From: Caldilineales bacterium
Lineage (GTDB): Bacteria > Chloroflexota > Anaerolineae > JAAEKA01
Direction of reading: 5' to 3'
Length of the DNA: 8,486 bases
Assembly: GCA_021463315.1 (NCBI GenBank)
Contig: JAJTXO010000126.1
Span: 1-8,486, forward strand
This document shows positions 5,935 to 8,486 of the stretch, one piece after another. Made by a program: the position numbers and the translations under genes. The notes beneath the pieces are model-generated. The model made no database searches. It worked only from the letters and a program-made list of their open reading frames with translations, and was not told the origin of the DNA. Numbering within the stretch: the stretch's first letter is position 1; every line of letters begins with the position of its first letter.

Positions 5935-6948
5935 CTACGACTGGCGCAGGACGTAGACGGTGTTACGATCCTTGGCGGCGACGTAGATGTTGCCCTCGTC
6001 GTCGATGGTCATGGCCAGCAGCAAGGGCGTGGGGTCGCCGCTGCCCATCTCCGGGAACCACTTGCCCAGGAACGTCCCCGCGCCGTCGAACTTCTGGATG
6101 CGACCGGACTGGTCCGAAACGTACACGTGGTCGTTGCCGTCGACCACCAGCAGCATGGGGAAGTCGAACTGGCCATCGCCGCGGCCCTGGCCGCCCCATT
6201 GCCCGACGACCTGGCCGTTGCCGTCCATCCGGAAGACGATGTTCTGGAACGCCAACGGCATGAAGAGGTTGCCCTGGCTGTCCACCGCGGCCTCGCCTGC
6301 GGCGGCGTGGCTGGCGACGAAGGCGCCATCCAGGTCGTACTGCTGAACGCCTGAGAAATCCGCCACGTAGAGCCGGCCCAGCGCGTCGATGCTGATCGGT
6401 CCCGGCACGTTGAGCACAGCGTCCTCGGCGCCGAGATTCGACCACATGGCCAGGTGCTTGCCCTCGGAGTCGAACTTCTGCACGCGGTTGTTGAAGCTGT
6501 CCGAGACGTAGACGTTGCCGTCCGCATCCACGGTGATGAAGCCGCCATCCAACGGCGGGCCGTCCGGGGGCGGCAGGAACTCGAACTGGCCCGCCTCGCT
6601 GCCGCGCTCGCCCCAGGCCGCCAGCCGCTGGCCATCCCGGTCGTATTTGACGATCTGAGCGTTTTGCAGGTCCACAGCATACAGGTTGCCATCGCCGTCG
6701 ACGGCGATGTCGTGGGGCTTGATGTCCAGGTCGAACGTGCGCACAGGCTCCAGGATGGCGCTGGCCGGCTCGGCCGCTGCCGGGGCGGGCGTTGCGGTAG
6801 GCGGTGGAGGCGGCTGCGTCGGCGCTGGCGTTGCCGTAGGTGCAACGGTGGGCGCGGCCGGCGCTGCGCCGCAGGCCGCCAGCAGGGAGACCAGCGCTAT
6901 CAGCAGGATAGCCGACCCGGCCTGGGTGATCATACGCTTCATCGTCAT
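5935..6948 (-). CDS. NHL-repeat beta-propeller lipoprotein
   Basis: The 337-residue product has a lipoprotein signal (MKR... LLAAC, C26) and then a long Ala/Pro/Thr linker to about residue 65, which would hold the domain away from the membrane. From about 70 to the end it is a six-bladed NHL propeller. Typical blade sequences are IAVDGDGNLYAVD (81-93), ITVDADGNVYVSDSFNNRVQ (138-157), ISIDALGRLYVADFSG (185-200), AVDSQGNLFM (221-230), LVVDGNDHVYVSD (267-279) and MTIDDEGNIYVAA (313-325), often followed by I/VQKFD and an aromatic-rich turn. Such domains bind proteins, sugars or other ligands and rarely catalyse; no catalytic residue pattern is evident. AGGAG lies 7 nt before the ATG. It is divergent from the activator gene and upstream of the hydrolase-propeller gene, so all may contribute to one cell-surface function, but that is inference. 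Confidence 0.9.
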   Translation of the reverse strand: MTMKRMITQAGSAILLIALVSLLAACGAAPAAPTVAPTATPAPTQPPPPPTATPAPAAAEPASAILEPVRTFDLDIKPHDIAVDGDGNLYAVDLQNAQIVKYDRDGQRLAAWGERGSEAGQFEFLPPPDGPPLDGGFITVDADGNVYVSDSFNNRVQKFDSEGKHLAMWSNLGAEDAVLNVPGPISIDALGRLYVADFSGVQQYDLDGAFVASHAAAGEAAVDSQGNLFMPLAFQNIVFRMDGNGQVVGQWGGQGRGDGQFDFPMLLVVDGNDHVYVSDQSGRIQKFDGAGTFLGKWFPEMGSGDPTPLLLAMTIDDEGNIYVAAKDRNTVYVLRQS

Positions 6949-7066
6949 CGGAGTTCTCCTTGGTCAGACTGGTATTGGTTTCGTTCGGCTGGCTAGCCGA
7001 CCCTGCTCGCTGCAGGCAGGCCCACCGTAACACGTCGCCGTTAACGCAGCGTCTCTCCGCCGGCAG

Positions 7067-7112
7067 ATTTCGGCGAATTTCGGCGCCTGGCGCCGATTCC
7101 ACCGATTTCGAC
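7067..7112 (-). promoter_or_regulatory. Phased CGCCGAAAT repeats, possible operator
   Basis: Read on the minus strand, CGCCGAAAT occurs twice with starts 10 bp apart (7085-7077 and 7075-7067), and the related GTCGAAAT lies at 7112-7105. Between them is the compact palindrome TCGGCGCC-T-GGCGCCGA (7080-7096). One-turn spacing upstream of the lipoprotein gene suggests side-by-side protein binding. I could not find a convincing -10/-35 pair for that gene. Confidence 0.35.
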
Positions 7113-7162
7113 CTTTGAACTACCCCCGAAACGGCTGTCCTGCTCGCGATAACCGCTGACTT

Positions 7163-7197
7163 GACTCGTTCAATGTCAATGTGGTGTTGAACGAGTC
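7163..7197. promoter_or_regulatory. Perfect 11-bp dyad upstream of the activator
   Basis: GACTCGTTCAA (7163-7173) and TTGAACGAGTC (7187-7197) are exact reverse complements separated by 13 bp, with a centre-to-centre distance of 24 bp, a little over two helical turns. The dyad ends four bases before the TGC of an extended -10 box and would cover the -35 area. A dimeric regulator binding here could control the activator gene and perhaps the divergent lipoprotein. Ending as an RNA hairpin is also possible, but no T-run follows. Confidence 0.5.
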
Positions 7198-7200
7198 TTG

Positions 7201-7209
7201 TGCTACAAT
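7201..7209 (+). promoter_or_regulatory. Extended -10 promoter of the activator gene
   Basis: TGCTACAAT has the extended TGn motif and a TACAAT hexamer one base from consensus. At the expected -35 position (7181-7186) GTGGTG is poor, which fits a promoter relying on the extended -10 or on a factor bound at the adjacent dyad. Transcription would begin near 7216, giving a leader of about 30 nt. Confidence 0.5.
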
Positions 7210-7244
7210 CGCGGCCTTTCCGTACGGACGAGATGCAGTAGGCT

Positions 7245-8486
7245 ATGAGTGAACCCGTGGTCGAATTTCGTTTCCTGGGCCAGTTTGCGCTTCACTTCGA
7301 CGGCGAACCTGTCCACCTGACATCGCGGCCAGCGCAGTCGCTGCTGGCCTATCTGTGCCTGCACGCGGGCAAGGCCTTCCGCCGCGAAAAGCTGGCAGGC
7401 ATGCTGTGGCCGGAAACCAGCGAAACCAACGCCCGCAACAACCTGCGCCAGGCGCTTTGGCGTATCCGCAAGGCGCTGGAGGATCAGGATTGCTTGCTGG
7501 CCGATGACCTGTCCATTGCCTTCGACGCCCGCGCGCCTTACTGGCTGGATGTGGAGGTGTTGACCCAGCCCCTTCCATCCAACCCTACGCCTGCTGATCT
7601 GGCGCAGGCCGTGGCCGTCTACGGCGGAGAGCTGCTGCCCGGCTTCTACGACGAGTGGACCGTGCTGGAGCGCGAGCGCTTGCAGGCAGTCTTCGAACGG
7701 CGCATAGGCCGGCTGCTGGAGCGCCTGATCGCGGAGCGGGACTGGTCTCAGACGGTCGGCTGGAGCGAGCGCTGGATCGCGCTGGGCGCCAGCCCCGAAG
7801 CGGCTTTCCGCTCGCTGATGCTTGCCCACGCCGCGCAGGGCAATCTGTCAGCCGCAGGCGCCGCCTACCAGCGCTGCACCGATGCCCTGTGGCGCGACCT
7901 GGGCGTGGAGCCGTCCGAGCAGACCGCTGCACTCTACCGACAACTGCGCAACCCACAGACCCGCGCTGCCGCGCTGCCCGGCGCGCAACCGACCGATGCC
8001 GACGTCGCGCTCGACACAGCCCCTCACCTGTTAAACACTGCACCCTATCCCGGCGAACCGCCCTTCAAAGGACTGCGCTATTTCGACGTGGCCGACAGTC
8101 GCATCTTCTTCGGTCGCGAGCGGCTGGTCGCCAGTCTGGTCGACCGGCTGAGCGGCGGCGAGGCGTTCCTGGCCGTCATCGGCGCATCGGGCAGCGGCAA
8201 GTCGTCGCTGATACGCGCCGGGATCGTGCCCACGTTGACGGCGGTCGAGGCCGGCCTTGTCCAAGACCCGGCGTCGGCTGGCGTCCGCTGGCACAGCGCC
8301 ATCTTCACCCCCACGGCGCGCCCGCTGCCCGCGAGGCCGAACGCGTCGAGCACCTCGAGGCCGCCTTGGCGGCAGAAGCCGTTGCCGCGGCCGCCGTGGG
8401 TGCGCGTCTGCGTGATGCCGTCGGCGTGCGCGGTGGCGGACATGTTGGGAACGAGGAAGTGGAACTCCTGTTCGACTTCGCCGCCG
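7245..8486 (+). CDS. BTAD-STAND transcriptional activator, partial
   Basis: The frame is open from the ATG to the window edge. Residues 1-90 form an OmpR/SARP-like winged-helix domain (RPAQSLLAYLCLHAG, then REKLAGMLWPE and NNLRQALWRIRKAL). Residues 99-236 are the all-helical bacterial transcriptional activation domain (BTAD), ending in RDLGVEPSEQTAALYRQL. After a linker, residues 273-361 begin a STAND NTPase of the nSTAND1 type: PFKGLRYFD, FFGRERLV, then the P-loop GASGSGKSS (313-321), followed by IRAGIVPTL and WHSAIFTPTARPL. Such proteins are ligand-gated, ATP-dependent transcription switches. The ribosome site is weak (TAGG two bases before the ATG). After codon 361 (about 8327) the translation turns into Pro/Arg/Ser/Trp-rich sequence unlike the family, so only 7245-8327 is trusted as this gene; the rest is discussed as a junction. 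Confidence 0.85.
   Translation, partial: MSEPVVEFRFLGQFALHFDGEPVHLTSRPAQSLLAYLCLHAGKAFRREKLAGMLWPETSETNARNNLRQALWRIRKALEDQDCLLADDLSIAFDARAPYWLDVEVLTQPLPSNPTPADLAQAVAVYGGELLPGFYDEWTVLERERLQAVFERRIGRLLERLIAERDWSQTVGWSERWIALGASPEAAFRSLMLAHAAQGNLSAAGAAYQRCTDALWRDLGVEPSEQTAALYRQLRNPQTRAAALPGAQPTDADVALDTAPHLLNTAPYPGEPPFKGLRYFDVADSRIFFGRERLVASLVDRLSGGEAFLAVIGASGSGKSSLIRAGIVPTLTAVEAGLVQDPASAGVRWHSAIFTPTARPLPARPNASSTSRPPWRQKPLPRPPWVRVCVMPSACAVADMLGTRKWNSCSTSPP
8315..8485 (-). pseudogene. Partial TldD/PmbA-like protein segment, antisense
   Basis: The minus strand from the window end to about 8315 is open and reads like real protein: GGEVEQEFHFLVPNMSATA, then HADGITQTRTHGGRGNGFC, then RQGGLEVLDAFGLAGSGR. 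Third codon positions are almost all G or C. From memory, this resembles the central part of TldD/PmbA-family proteins, a metalloprotease-related group, where an E-I/V-x-Q strand is followed by a Q-R/T-R segment, a glycine-rich turn and a G-W/L-E-V/L helix. In the family a helix ending EEALxLL-x-AP should come next, but here the sequence becomes the antisense of the activator gene. The segment would therefore be cut at that side and continue past the window on the other. Identification is tentative and without alignment. Confidence 0.45.

Noticed and set aside
7203..7829. Minus-strand frame of 208 codons over the activator
   Set aside because: The plus strand here encodes clear winged-helix and BTAD domains; this frame is antisense.

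Overview
The window looks like chromosomal sequence from a GC-rich bacterium, most probably a Chloroflexota member of the Anaerolineae/Caldilineae type. This is an inference from gene style: a transcriptional activator joining a BTAD domain to a STAND NTPase, two lipoproteins with long Pro/Thr/Ala linkers after the lipobox, a remnant of a sensor-kinase type common in that phylum, and dispersed repeats built on CGCAA/CGCGAA units. No rRNA, tRNA, CRISPR array or complete insertion sequence was seen.

Layout, left to right. A minus-strand SAM-dependent methyltransferase (67-888) is followed by about 780 bp without an intact gene (889-1665). That gap holds a decayed sensor-kinase fragment, a four-copy 9-bp tandem repeat and a 23-bp-stem hairpin. 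Next, on the minus strand, is a compact type II toxin-antitoxin pair of visibly lower GC (MazF/PemK-like toxin 1666-1998, antitoxin 1971-2231) with its own candidate promoter. Further right is a minus-strand operon transcribed towards it: a lipoprotein fusing a class C beta-lactamase-like serine hydrolase to a six-blade WSPDG propeller (3651-5753), a phosphotransferase/kinase (2542-3633), and a 62-codon family 28 glycosyltransferase remnant (2357-2545) whose start overlaps the kinase stop. A GC-rich inverted repeat separates this operon from an NHL-repeat lipoprotein (5935-6948). The lipoprotein is divergently oriented from a plus-strand BTAD-STAND activator starting at 7245. The intergenic region between them carries a perfect 11-bp dyad next to an extended -10 box and a 10-bp-phased repeat.

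The last ~160 bp are anomalous. The activator loses family resemblance after about codon 361. From about 8320 to the window end the better-looking coding frame is on the opposite strand and resembles the middle of a TldD/PmbA-family protein. Either a rearrangement or an assembly/amplification chimera joins two truncated genes there.

No clearly new defence or mobile system is visible. The main points of interest are the glycosyltransferase with an apparent internal deletion that kept its translational coupling, the hydrolase-propeller fusion, the terminal junction, the repeat family in the gap, and the regulatory dyad ahead of the activator.
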